Assembly: GCF_007752535.1 (NCBI RefSeq)
Contig: NZ_CP036427.1
Location: 186,001 to 250,000 of the forward strand
Length of the DNA: 64,000 nucleotides
Source of the DNA: Tautonia plasticadhaerens
Lineage (GTDB): Bacteria; Planctomycetota; Planctomycetia; Isosphaerales; Isosphaeraceae
Direction: 5' to 3'
The translations under genes were made by a program, and so were the position numbers. The number at the start of each line of letters is the position of its first letter. Within the stretch, counting starts at the first letter, position 1. The notes below the pieces were generated by a model. The model made no database searches, was not told the DNA's origin, and worked only from the letters and a program-made list of their open reading frames with translations. Below are positions 1-8,173 of this stretch, one piece after another.

Positions 1-351
1 GGCGTCGGCGTCCCCGGCCTTGAGATTGATCGCCACGGCGTAGCGCGGCTCGCGGTCGGTGCCTTCGTTGCGATAGAGGCGGAACAGGCCGCTGAAGTCG
101 CCGACGACCAGGTCGCGGCGGCCGTCGCCGTCGACGTCCTCGACCCACGGCCCGGAATGGCCCCAGGAGGGGCCGCTGTCGATGACGCCGTCGGCGGCCG
201 AGAGCCGGATCGGGGCGTGGAAGAGGTCCGTCGCGGCGCCCTTGGGCACGTCGGGGGCCGTGTCATAGGGCACCGCCTCCTGCGCCCGCGCCGTGACCCC
301 GAACGCCAGCAAGGCCGCCGAGACCCCCGCCCGGTTGAGTGGAGCCATCAT
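1..351 (-). CDS. Secreted FG-GAP/VCBS repeat protein, N-terminal part (runs off left edge)
   Basis: The frame is open from an ATG at 351 (a second ATG follows directly) to the window edge, giving about 117 residues of the N-terminus. A signal peptide is visible (AALLAFGVTARAQE, cleavage probably after ARA). It is followed by WVEDVDGDGRRDLVVGDFSG, a calcium-binding FG-GAP/VCBS-type beta-propeller blade with the usual DxDGDGxxD pattern. Such proteins are exported and are abundant in planctomycetes; their ligands are mostly unknown. The rest of the gene lies outside the window, so length and further blades cannot be judged. The upstream 150 bases hold no obvious gene. Confidence 0.75.
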   Translation of the reverse strand, partial: MMAPLNRAGVSAALLAFGVTARAQEAVPYDTAPDVPKGAATDLFHAPIRLSAADGVIDSGPSWGHSGPWVEDVDGDGRRDLVVGDFSGLFRLYRNEGTDREPRYAVAINLKAGDADA

Positions 352-504
352 GACCTCCCGTAGACAATGTTCCTTGAAGGGGCGACGATCCTCCTCGGAC
401 AATTGTCTTTGGAGATCTGCTCTGTTGCAAGTCGGATGCCCGGCACGGGATTGCTACCCGGCCGATGCAGCCGAGGGCCCTGGGCGCGTCCGCCACTCGA
501 ATCC

Positions 505-810
505 CTACCCTTGCTTGGCGCGAGGCTTCTTCGCGGCCGTCGGCTTGCGCTTCCCCTCCTCGCCCTTCCCCGGCAACACCGGCGACTTCCAGGTAATCTG
601 GAACTCGACCTCCTCCCCACCCTCGCCGCGCTCGTGCTCGGCGCTGATCATCGCGTCGGGCGGGATCGACACCCGCTCTCCGGCCACCTGGATGCGGAAC
701 CGCTGGCCGCCTTCCACGGCTTCGGCCAGCCTCCGGAGCTTGTCGGCGAACTGGGAGAGCGGGTAGGCCTTTGCGACGTCGCGCTCGGGCTTGGCTTTGC
801 GGGCGGGCAT
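505..810 (-). CDS. Amphi-Trp domain protein
   Basis: This 101-residue protein matches the amphi-Trp family of small bacterial proteins of unknown role. Residues 17-75 carry the domain: LSQFADKLRRLAEAVEGG, then FRIQVAGERVSIPPDA, then an acidic stretch and VEFQITWK. The C-terminus is a basic, Lys/Pro/Ala-rich tail and the N-terminus is also basic, which would suit nucleic-acid or membrane-surface contact, but that is inference. It reads in the same direction as the FG-GAP gene downstream and the transporter upstream, separated by about 35 bases from the latter, so it may be the last gene of a small operon with 845-1637. Confidence 0.7.
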   Translation of the reverse strand: MPARKAKPERDVAKAYPLSQFADKLRRLAEAVEGGQRFRIQVAGERVSIPPDAMISAEHERGEGGEEVEFQITWKSPVLPGKGEEGKRKPTAAKKPRAKQG

Positions 811-844
811 GGCTATGGATAGTCCAGGGGGTGTGGCCGATCGG

Positions 845-1180
845 TCACGCGAATCGCATCAGCAGGACCAGCGAGGCGACGGCCAGGGCGATCCCTACGA
901 TCTCGGGGGGCTTGAGAGGCTCCCGGAAGGCCAGCGCGCCGACGGCCGTCAGCAGCAGGATCATCGACACCGAGTAGACGACGCCGATGGTCGCCAGCTT
1001 CAGGTGCCGCATCACGTGCACCCAGCCGAACGCCGTCGAGGCGTAGACGGCGAAGCCGACGTAGAACCAGCCGGAACGCAGCGGGCGGTCCTGCTCGCTG
1101 GCGAGCTTGAGCAGGTAGTCGCCCAGCACGCCGACGGCGCTGAAGCCGGCGGTGACGAGGATGGGAAAGAGAGGCTTCAA
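845..1180 (-). CDS. Small multidrug resistance / EamA-type transporter subunit
   Basis: The 111-residue product is four hydrophobic segments joined by short loops: FPILVTAGFSAVGVLGDYLL, SGWFYVGFAVYASTAFGW, LATIGVVYSVSMILLLTAVG and PEIVGIALAVASLVLLM. That length and topology match SMR/DMT-superfamily proteins, which work as dimers in the inner membrane and export small cations or metabolites. The conserved Glu of the drug-exporting SMR branch in helix 1 is not evident (an Asp follows instead), so substrate is unclear. It starts 7 bases after the stop of the 1188-1637 gene, which indicates co-transcription with it. Confidence 0.6.
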   Translation of the reverse strand: MKPLFPILVTAGFSAVGVLGDYLLKLASEQDRPLRSGWFYVGFAVYASTAFGWVHVMRHLKLATIGVVYSVSMILLLTAVGALAFREPLKPPEIVGIALAVASLVLLMRFA

Positions 1181-1187
1181 CGGCGTG

Positions 1188-1637
1188 TCATCCCAGCAGG
1201 TCGACGAGGCGATGGACCTGCGCCTTGCCGAGATTGTCGACCAGCGGTTTCATCGCTTCGAGCGCCGCGAGCAGATCGGGCTGGCTGTCGACCGCCTGCG
1301 TCTTCGGCGGCGGGGCGAGGTACCCGCCTTCCGGCTCGACCTTCGGCTTCCGGCCGCGTCTCGCCTTGGGTGCGCCGCCCTTCTCCTGCCGCTTCTTCTG
1401 CTGGGCCTTGGAGGCGCTGAAATGCTGCGGCGTCACCTCGATGCCGAAGTGATCGCGGACATACTGCGCCCCCTCGCTCGGGCTCTCGACCCCAGCCGAT
1501 AGGGCCCGGCGGATCGCCTCGGACTTGGACAGGCCGCCGTCGTCCGTCCCCTCGGTGTCCGGTTCCGTGCCCTCGAGTTCGTCCTGGCTGACGGTTCCGG
1601 TATCGGCTTGCGAGGCTCGGGAAGATTTGCGCGCCAT
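1188..1637 (-). CDS. Conserved hypothetical protein with SKSEAIRRAL-type helical motif
   Basis: This 149-residue protein is not recognised as a named family. Residues 37-80 (SKSEAIRRALSAGVESPSEG, then YVRDHFGIEVTPQHFSASKA) look like a helical DNA-binding-like module, similar to short domains often predicted in planctomycete genomes. It is followed by a Lys/Arg-rich linker (RRGRKPK) and a C-terminal helix rich in Leu (DLLAALEAMKPLVDNLGKAQ). The N-terminal 35 residues are acidic and low-complexity. A nucleic-acid-binding role is only inference. It precedes the SMR-type transporter by 7 bases on the same strand. Confidence 0.6.
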   Translation of the reverse strand: MARKSSRASQADTGTVSQDELEGTEPDTEGTDDGGLSKSEAIRRALSAGVESPSEGAQYVRDHFGIEVTPQHFSASKAQQKKRQEKGGAPKARRGRKPKVEPEGGYLAPPPKTQAVDSQPDLLAALEAMKPLVDNLGKAQVHRLVDLLG

Positions 1638-2046
1638 TGGATGTATTCGCTTGGGTGCTGCGGGTCGATGCCTTTGCCCATGTTAACAGCGCGTGGCGAC
1701 GGGGCAAGATCCGCGCAGTTCGGCGTATATCGTGCGTCGCCGTCCGGCGTAAGGCAGCAGGCCGTCGCCTCCGTCGAATACACGGATCGCCATCGCATGC
1801 CGCCAACCTGGCCATGTCGCCCAAGGATCGGGCTTCCGTCCGGATGCTGGCGCCGGCGTGCCGATGCTCCCTGTCCGAGCGATGCGCCCTTCTTCGCCTG
1901 GAATTCGGTCACGGGTAGCGTCATTGCCTTCGGCAATCTTGCCCGGCCGGCAGCCTTGGCACGAGTCGGGCATAGGATTCGCCAAAACGGCGCGACGGAA
2001 GGTTGCCGTGGCTATTCAAGGTACAGCGGAACCGCGAGGGGTCGGG
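1638..2046. other. Intergenic region between divergent genes, nothing recognised
   Basis: About 410 bases separate the minus-strand gene ending its start at 1637 from the plus-strand MFS gene at 2047. Open frames here have no recognisable protein character. Promoters for both flanking genes should lie here but no confident -35/-10 pair is visible. Confidence 0.4.
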
Positions 2047-3289
2047 ATGAGCGAGGCGGGGGCAACTGAGACCGCGGGCCACAGGATCGCGGTCGGGGCG
2101 CTGTTCTTCATCCTGGGCGGCGCCGTCGGCAGCTGGGTGACGCGCATCCCCGAGGTGCAGACGTCGCTCGGCCTGGACGAAGCCTCCCTCGGGGTGGCGC
2201 TGCTCATGTCGGCCCTCGCCGCCATGGTGGCGATGCCGGCGGCCGGGAGGATTGCCCCTCTCGTCGGCACCCGGCGGCTCGCCTGGGGCGCCACGGCGGT
2301 CTTCTGCGTCGTGCTCCCGTTCATCCCGCTCGCGCCCGACCGGCCGGCGCTGATGGGGGCGCTCGCGGTATACGGGGCGGCGACCGGCGTGCTCGGGGTG
2401 ACGGGCAACGCCCTGGCCGTCCATGTCGAGGGGATCGTCGGCCGCCCGATCCTCTCCTCGATCCACGGGCTGTTCAGCCTCGGCGCCCCTGGCAGGGTCG
2501 GCTTCGGCTGCGGGCCTGGCGGCCCTGGGCGTGGGGCCGGTCGCGTCCCTTGCCGGCGCCGGGGCCGTGCTCATGGCGCTGTTATTGGCGGCCATCCCCC
2601 GTCTGCCGGACGCACCTGCCCTGCGCGACGAGGGCAGGGTCTGCCTGCCCCGGCGCGGTCTGCTCCTGCTCGGCGTGCTCGCCTTCCTGGGCCTCGTCGG
2701 CGAAGGGGCGATGGCCGACTGGAGCGCCGTCTATCTCCGCCAGTCGCTCGGCTCCCCCGCCTGGGCGGCCGCGCTGGGATTCGCCGCCTACTCGCTGGGC
2801 ATGACGGCGGCCCGGTTCCTGGGCGACCGGTTGAGCCGGGCGGCCGGGGACGCGGCCCTGCTCCGTGGCGGCGCCGGGCTTGCCGCCGCCGGCCTGGGGG
2901 GTGCGTTGGCGATGGGCCATCCGATCCCTGCGGTCATCGGCCTCGGGCTGGTGGGCGCCGGGCTGGCCAACGTCGTGCCGGTGCTGTTCCGCGCGGCGTC
3001 CCGGGTGCCGGGCGTGGCGGCGGTGTCGGGGATCGCCACCACCTCGACGGTCGGGTATCTCGGGTTCCTGGCCGGGCCGCCGGCGATCGGGGCGCTGGCG
3101 GACGCGGCCTCGCTCCCGGTCGCCCTCGCGATGGTCGTCGCCGCGGTCGCCGTCATCGCACTGCTCGGTGGGTTGGCCCTCGCACCGGCTACGGGGCGTG
3201 CCGGCGAGGATTTCGGGGCCGGCCCGATGATCCCGGCGGCCGAGGCCACGGCCGGCGAGGTAGGAAGGGGCTGCCTCGATGCCGGCTGA
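2047..3289 (+). pseudogene. MFS transporter (fucose-permease-like), single frameshift
   Basis: The N-terminal half (ATG at 2047) reads as a 6-helix MFS half with VGSWVTRIPEVQTSLGLDEA, typical of the FucP/YfcJ-like branch, through HGLFSLGA near 2490. The frame then changes by one base: the continuation LAGSASAAGLAALGVG and the next six helices (ending near 3200) lie in the other frame, to a stop at 3289. Aligned by eye, one base is missing close to 2490-2505 in a GC-rich run. Either the gene is broken or the base is a sequencing error. An intact product of about 400 residues would be an inner-membrane secondary transporter; the substrate cannot be read from the sequence. Confidence 0.7.
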
Positions 3290-3326
3290 TTTGAGCGGAG
3301 CCGGGCGGGTGGCGGTGGCGGTCGCG

Positions 3327-3551
3327 TCACCCCACCCCGCTCGCCTCCGGCAGCCGCCCGGCGCAGACCCGCTCGATCCTCGCGACCTCGGCGGCAATCC
3401 GGTCGATCCGGGCGGCCGCCCGCCGGAGCGCGTCCGGTTCGGCCCCCCCTTCCTCCGCCCGGAGCAACGTCGCGCGGGCCGCTTCGAGCACGCGGCGGGC
3501 CTCGTCCAGCTCCTCCGCGACCGCCTCGATCCTGTCCTGGGTGTCGATCAT
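3327..3551 (-). CDS. Small coiled-coil protein, hypothetical
   Basis: The 74-residue frame is almost wholly predicted helix with heptad-like hydrophobic spacing (RIEAVAEELDEARRVLEAAR, then ALRRAAARIDRIAAEVARIE). No family is recognised. It is convergent with the MFS gene, ending 38 bases after it. It has the composition of a real short helical protein rather than an antisense shadow, because no gene opposes it. Confidence 0.5.
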   Translation of the reverse strand: MIDTQDRIEAVAEELDEARRVLEAARATLLRAEEGGAEPDALRRAAARIDRIAAEVARIERVCAGRLPEASGVG

Positions 3552-3709
3552 CGCTCGGTCCGCCTCTGGGGCGTATTGGGCTCAGAGCGGATTGTACGAC
3601 GGATCGCCGCAAGGTTCGATCTGGCCAAGCGTTTAGGTAGCGGCCCCCCTTCGAACATTGGCGGAATATTCGGCAATCTCGACCGAATCCCGGATTCACA
3701 TCGCCGCGA

Positions 3710-3922
3710 GTGCGGCAGCTGGAACTCGATGCGCGCATTGCCCGGCTGGAGCAGCGCTACGGCCTGGTGCTGTTGTTGATCCTCGCCATCCCGGCGGGCG
3801 TCTTCCTGCTCTACCTCGCCTGGGCCGCGAGGACATCCACGCGACGGTCGAGGCCACCCCGCTGCCACCGCCCACGGCCCATGCTGAGTGGGTCGAGAAA
3901 TAGGCGACCCCGACCCCAGTGA
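3710..3922 (+). CDS. Small single-pass membrane protein, possibly frameshifted at the C-terminus
   Basis: A GTG at 3710 begins a short amphipathic helix (QLELDARIARLEQRYG) followed by one transmembrane segment (LVLLLILAIPAGVFLLYLAW). After this, the frame becomes Arg/Pro-rich and unconvincing. In the adjacent frame, the same DNA reads EDIHATVEATPLPPPTAHAE and stops at 3903, 16 bases before the next gene, which is a better looking C-terminus. A one-base frameshift near 3830 is therefore likely. The coupling to the SHOCT-like gene downstream suggests an operon. Function is unknown. Confidence 0.5.
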   Translation: MRQLELDARIARLEQRYGLVLLLILAIPAGVFLLYLAWAARTSTRRSRPPRCHRPRPMLSGSRNRRPRPQ

Positions 3923-4443
3923 TGCCCATGGGTATGATGTACGACGAAGGCTCGATGCCGGCGCTGCACCACGAGCTATCCACGCTGGCCCAGTTGCTCG
4001 GCGAGGGGATAGTCACCCAGGAGGAATGGCTGGCCAGGAAGGCCAAGAGCCTGGAGGAGCCGCTGAGCCCCGGCGACCTGCGCGCCGATCTGGTGCTGGT
4101 CCGGCAGCTCGCGGAAGCTGGCGCAATCAACGAGGAGGAGCGGGCGTCGCTGCGGGCCAGGCTGCTCGGGATCGAAGGGCCGCAGGACCACGGATCGGCA
4201 CACTCCCGCATGCCTCAGTCCCGCCGCAGGCGGGGCAACGGACCGCCATCACGCCCCGTGGCCGCCGCCCCAGGCCGGCGAGCGACCCCAGAGCCGCTCC
4301 GCGAGCCATGGCCTCCTCGGGCGGGCCCGAGCCGACCAGGGCCCTGCGGGCCAGCTCGTGGATCAGCGACAATCGGGTCGAAGCCAGCTTGCTCGCCATG
4401 CCAGAAACATGGGGCAAGATGGGACATCAAGCATGGGTCGTGA
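3919..4443 (+). CDS. SHOCT-like short-domain protein
   Basis: After a Met-rich start, residues 15-90 hold two copies of a short helical motif: LAQLLGEGIVTQEEWLARKA and LVRQLAEAGAINEEERASLR. Both match the pattern of SHOCT-type domains (L..L...G.IT..EF...K..LL), which are found at the ends of small bacterial membrane-associated proteins. The remaining 80 residues are Pro/Arg-rich and may not be native; the natural stop may have been lost by an indel near 4190. It directly follows the small membrane protein gene. Biological role unknown. Confidence 0.55.
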   Translation: MMPMGMMYDEGSMPALHHELSTLAQLLGEGIVTQEEWLARKAKSLEEPLSPGDLRADLVLVRQLAEAGAINEEERASLRARLLGIEGPQDHGSAHSRMPQSRRRRGNGPPSRPVAAAPGRRATPEPLREPWPPRAGPSRPGPCGPARGSATIGSKPACSPCQKHGARWDIKHGS

Positions 4444-4497
4444 TGGTCCATGATCTGGACCCCTCCGGTGCCCATACGTCCCCTCTATTGTCTGGTC
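4424..4497. repeat. Diverged 75-bp repeat, copy 1 (partner at 17415)
   Basis: From GGGACATCAAGCATGGGT to CGTCCCCTCTATTGTCTGG this stretch aligns by eye without gaps to 17415-17488, at roughly 80 percent identity. Neither copy lies inside a recognised gene. On the minus strand both copies begin a short open frame with M.TGG and H.PCLMS in common. Origin is unknown; a decayed mobile-element end is the simplest guess. Confidence 0.5.
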
Positions 4498-4585
4498 TCC
4501 CCCGGAAGGTGAGTGTCCCCTTACCATCATCTCTTCCACCAACAAGGGAGGAGGCCTATCGGACAACCACCGAAGAGCACGTCAT

Positions 4586-4925
4586 TCATCCTACTGTTCT
4601 CAGGAGCCGCTTGAGGTCGCGGAGGCCGCCCTCGGTCAGGACTGGAGAGCCGTGGCCGGTGGCGAGGGTGCGGACGGGCCTCCCACGCTCCCCTTTCCAG
4701 CCCAGTACGAAACGCGGCCAGGTGACCACGGCGTCCCCAAGGTAGAGGGCCTCGGCCTCGGGCCAGTAGGAGGCCGTGTGGCCCGGGGCATGGAAGGCGA
4801 TCAGCGGGCCGATGAGCTGCTCGTCGTGCTCGATTAGAACGTCGACGACCACGAGGCCCCGCTCGTGCCAGAGGCCCCTGCGGGCCAGCCACAGGACGAG
4901 TCGCTGCGAAAGGTTAAAATCGCAT
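4586..4925 (-). pseudogene. Metallo-beta-lactamase-fold hydrolase, C-terminal fragment
   Basis: The last 110 residues of the frame read like the C-terminal half of an MBL-fold hydrolase: LIAFHAPGHTASYW with the zinc-ligand His, then ALYLGDAVVTWP with the bridging Asp, then ATGHGSPVLTEGG with the last conserved His. The N-terminal half with the HxHxDH signature is absent; upstream the same frame only shadows the cytochrome gene. The fragment is thus 5'-truncated, ending about 60 bases downstream of the cytochrome stop on the same strand. It should be inactive. Confidence 0.6.
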
Positions 4926-4982
4926 GGAACTCGTCTCCATCCGCGGGCCCGCCCGGACCGTTTGGATGCCCGCGAACGCGGA

Positions 4983-6731
4983 TCAGAGCGTCTTGAGGTA
5001 CTCGACCAGCTGCCATCGCTCCTCGCCCGACAGCTCCGTGCCGTACTCGTGACCGGCGTTGGAGTTGCCGGGGATCGGCTCCTCTCTCTCATCGTGGGTG
5101 CGGAACTGGAAGACGCCGGGGGCATCGGTGCGGAAGCCGACATGCTCCGGGTCGAACTGGCGCGAGCCGACGCTGAACGACCGGACCCGTTCCTCGGCCG
5201 GCAGCAGCAGCTGGTAGAGGCTCGGCACCGAGCCGTTGTGCAGATAGGGGGCGGTGGCCCAGATGCCGTTGAGCGGGCGGGCCTTGTAGACACCGCCTAG
5301 GAGGGCCCGGGCGACGGCGACGGGCCGTTCGCCGAACTCGACCTGCGTCAGGGCGTCCTCGGGGGCCTCGAAGGCCGAGCCGATGATCGTGCCGATGACG
5401 GCGTGGTTGAGCATCGCCGCCCCCGCGGCCCGCTCGCCGAGCCGGCCGGCCAGCGGGTTGATGACCTTTACCAACGCCCCTTCGAGCTTGCCCGTCTCGC
5501 CGCCGCGGAGCCAGAAGTTGTCCGCGGTCCGGGGATCGGTCCCGACCGCCCTCAGGACCGCCTCGACCCGCCGGCCGGGGTCGGTGCGATCGATGGGGCG
5601 GTGGCAGTCGAGGCAATGCTGCCGGTACAGGGCCTCGCCCGCGGCCACCTTCTCCCCGTCGATCTCCGGGAAGCCATCCGGCCACTGCGGGGACCAGAGG
5701 GTCCGCACCCAGTCCTCCAGGGCGCGGAGGTTCTTCACCCGGACGCTGGAGCGATAGCCGGGCGGGACGGGCTCCCGCTCCAGCTCGAGGTCGGCGAACA
5801 CTCCGAGCACCTCGCCGACGTTCCGGCCCAGGGAGCCGATGTCGAGCAGGCCGCCGTTCTCGACGTTGCCGACCCACTGCACCTTGTCGTGCTGCGGCGT
5901 GTCCCAGAGGAACGGGTAGCTCACGGGGGCATCCGCCGGCTCGGTGTTGGCCGTCGGCGGCGTCTGCTCATCCCTCACGGCCTCGTGGAAGACCTCATTC
6001 AGGATGGCCCCGAGGGCGTCGACCCTCCCGTAGCCGGCCGGCTTGTCGGGCGGGAAGTTGCGCGCGTTGTACCCCTCCCGCCGGTCGATCACGATGTCGA
6101 GCTGCCGCCTCAGCACCTCACGGCGCCCCGGCGTGTCCCGGTCTAGCACGCGGGCGGCGAACCGGTCGAATCTGGAGTCGTCCTCGCGGGTCTGCTCCAG
6201 GGCCTCGGTCAGCTCGAGGATGAAGGACGGCACGTCGGCCAGCGCCGGGGCCCCGTCGATGCGGTATCCGACGCCCTCGTGGTCGACCTGGGTCGTGTGA
6301 CACGCGGCACAGGTGATGCCCAGCCAGCCCCGGTCGCGTCCCTCGTCCTTGACGAAGCCCACCGGGAGGCCGTGCGGGTTCATCTCGTCGGGCCGCTGGG
6401 GCAGGAAGCGGAATCGGAGCATGTATTGATTGTCGCGGAAGAGCCCCTCGCCATCCGGCTGCTCCAGGACGAGGAACCAGTCGTAGGGCAGGATCTGGGT
6501 GCCCTGCGAGGTGAAGTAGAATCGCTGGCTGTCCCGGGGCGACCAGCCCTGGTCGAGATAGGCGACCTCCCGGGTCGCCTCCCCGAAGGGGTCGTCCTCG
6601 ATCACCAGGGCGTTGCGGTCGGGGCCGGGGCCCTCGGGGCTCGCCCCGCCACCGCCGCCCCACTTGCACCCCGAGACGCTGATGCCCAGCAAGGCGATCG
6701 CACACAGCCGAACCGAGAACCTGATCATCAT
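4983..6731 (-). CDS. Di-haem cytochrome c peroxidase-like lipoprotein (RoxA-type family)
   Basis: The 582-residue protein starts with a lipoprotein signal (LLGISVSGC, Cys22 as the lipid-modified residue), so it should be anchored on the periplasmic side of a membrane. Two c-type haem sites are visible: CAACH at 141-145 and CLDCH at 373-377. The phrases YLDQGWSPRDSQRFYFTSQG and LPYDWFLVLEQ are typical of the di-haem cytochrome family that includes rubber oxygenase RoxA and related peroxidases. Near the C-terminus HNGSVPSLYQLLLP supplies a further conserved His region. It probably oxidises or reduces an extracytoplasmic substrate; which one is not visible. Length fits the family. A truncated hydrolase fragment follows downstream. 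Confidence 0.8.
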   Translation of the reverse strand: MMIRFSVRLCAIALLGISVSGCKWGGGGGASPEGPGPDRNALVIEDDPFGEATREVAYLDQGWSPRDSQRFYFTSQGTQILPYDWFLVLEQPDGEGLFRDNQYMLRFRFLPQRPDEMNPHGLPVGFVKDEGRDRGWLGITCAACHTTQVDHEGVGYRIDGAPALADVPSFILELTEALEQTREDDSRFDRFAARVLDRDTPGRREVLRRQLDIVIDRREGYNARNFPPDKPAGYGRVDALGAILNEVFHEAVRDEQTPPTANTEPADAPVSYPFLWDTPQHDKVQWVGNVENGGLLDIGSLGRNVGEVLGVFADLELEREPVPPGYRSSVRVKNLRALEDWVRTLWSPQWPDGFPEIDGEKVAAGEALYRQHCLDCHRPIDRTDPGRRVEAVLRAVGTDPRTADNFWLRGGETGKLEGALVKVINPLAGRLGERAAGAAMLNHAVIGTIIGSAFEAPEDALTQVEFGERPVAVARALLGGVYKARPLNGIWATAPYLHNGSVPSLYQLLLPAEERVRSFSVGSRQFDPEHVGFRTDAPGVFQFRTHDEREEPIPGNSNAGHEYGTELSGEERWQLVEYLKTL

Positions 6732-6897
6732 GAGCTCCTCAAATCAGACTATCCTTGGCGAATGTCGCCTTCTTCTGCACGCTATCCCGGTTGGAGCTTG
6801 CCGGCAATGGCCTGTCCCGCTTCGAGCACGATGCGTCCCTTGTGAGGAGGAGACCCGAGGATCGGGCGGACTGAAGAGCTCAGACCTCGAGGCCAGG

Positions 6898-7660
6898 ATG
6901 AGCGATAACGCTGACAAGGCGCCGGACACGTCCGACGGGAAGTTCCCCCTGTTCGACTACCGCCTCCGCCAAGGCGGGCGCGAGTGGTCGGTCCTGCACA
7001 CGGGCGCGGTTTTGACCGATGAGGACGAGACGCGTGCGATCGTCAGGAAGACGAATCGCCTACCCTACGGGCTCGCCCTCTGGCCCTCGGCCATCGCCCC
7101 GGCCCACGAGATCGCCGACCGGGCGGCGGAATTCCGCGGGCGGGGTGTGCTCGAGTTGGGGGCGGGCACGGGCCTGCCGGGGATCGTCGCCGCGTCGCTC
7201 GGTGCGCGGGTGGTTCAGACGGACCGCGATGAGCTGGTCATTCAGCTGTGCAGGCATAACGGCGAGCGGAACGGCGTCCGATCGGTCGAATACCGCCTTG
7301 CGGACTGGACGGCCTGGGGCGACGATCGTCGCCGCGCCTGGATCATCGGCTCGGACATCCTCTACGGCGAGGCGCTGCACCCTCATCTCCACCGGATCTT
7401 CGCGTCGAACCTGGCGAATGGGGGGGGGGTTGCTCTCGGACCCGCTCCGGGGCATGAGTGTCCGCCTGTTGGAGGAACTGGAAGCGGAAGGCTGGGGGAT
7501 CACCATGAGCAAGTGGGACGTGTGGGAGGCGGCCCCGCGAGTCGTCGGCGTCTTTGAGCTGACGCCGCCGGGATCGGGCGAAGGAGCGATCCGACGGAGA
7601 TCCTCTGGCGGGAGTCGGGCTCCGGGGCGGCCACGGCGGAGGGTCGATCGTCATGTCTGA
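6898..7660 (+). pseudogene. SAM-dependent protein methyltransferase, frameshift at a G10 tract
   Basis: The gene starts at ATG 6898, preceded by a purine-rich stretch, and encodes a class I methyltransferase of the METTL21/Methyltransf_16 type. VLELGAGTGLPGIVAASLG is the SAM-binding motif I, VVQTDRDE is motif II, and SDILYGEALHPHL the post-motif III region. At a run of ten G (7420-7429) the reading frame breaks. The continuation LLSDPLRGMSVRLLEELEAE and WGITMSKWDVWEAAPRVVGV lies one frame away and ends at 7660. The gene is either inactivated, phase-variable through the G tract, or misread in sequencing. An intact protein would methylate a protein side chain, usually Lys; the target is unknown. 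Confidence 0.7.
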
Positions 7661-8173
7661 ATGAATCGTGGGCGGCGACGAGGCGATGGCCTGCGGCCGG
7701 CCCGGGGCCATGGGAGGTTGGAACCGTATCCGGTCGCGCTCGAGCGGCCAAACCGGGTCGATTCGAGGACATGCTGGCGACTGCGATCGCCCTTCGCGGT
7801 GGGGAACCAGGTCGGATCGCCTCCACGAGCCCCTCAGGCGCCCGCTGGCGGCGCCCAGGGCCTTCCACTGTGAGATTTTCGCCTGCCTCCAGGGACGTTC
7901 CTGCGGGCACGGGAGTCGTCCTGGTGGCTTGTCACATCAGATAATGTCTCGTGAATCGATCGGGGTCGATTCCTGCACCCCACCCGATTGCCCCTGCTCC
8001 GCCCGCGGCCGCCGCCGGACGCGACAGGCCACGGCCCTGTTTCGTCCCGGGTCTCCTGGGCACTGTTGCATGGTGAACGGCCATTTCGATGAATGATACC
8101 TTCGTTGCCCATGGAGCCACGGGGCGGTGTTCCGTCCGAAGATGCCTTGACCTACCGGCCCCACCTCGCGGCC
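7661..8173. other. Intergenic region between convergent genes, with one dispersed repeat core
   Basis: No protein-like frame is visible in these 510 bases. The stretch contains the dispersed repeat core CCCCTGCTCCGCC at 7991-8003. Nothing else is recognised. Confidence 0.4.
7991..8003 (+). repeat. Dispersed intergenic repeat core (CCCCTGCTCCGC family)
   Basis: Exact 12-base core CCCCTGCTCCGC plus one C, followed by GC-rich sequence with only a weak potential hairpin. First copy of the family in the window. Confidence 0.6.

Noticed and set aside
363-407. GACAAT...ATTGTC inverted hexamers in front of the FG-GAP gene
   Set aside because: Only six bases, 33 bases apart; too weak for an operator call.
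431-510. tRNA-like stretch containing TCGAATCCC on the plus strand and GGTAGCAATCCC on the other
   Set aside because: No acceptor stem and no complete D, anticodon and T arms can be folded on either strand.
4127-4417. Minus-strand frame with AVRCPACGG that could be a zinc ribbon
   Set aside because: It overlaps the SHOCT-like gene for much of its length and lacks a second CxxC.
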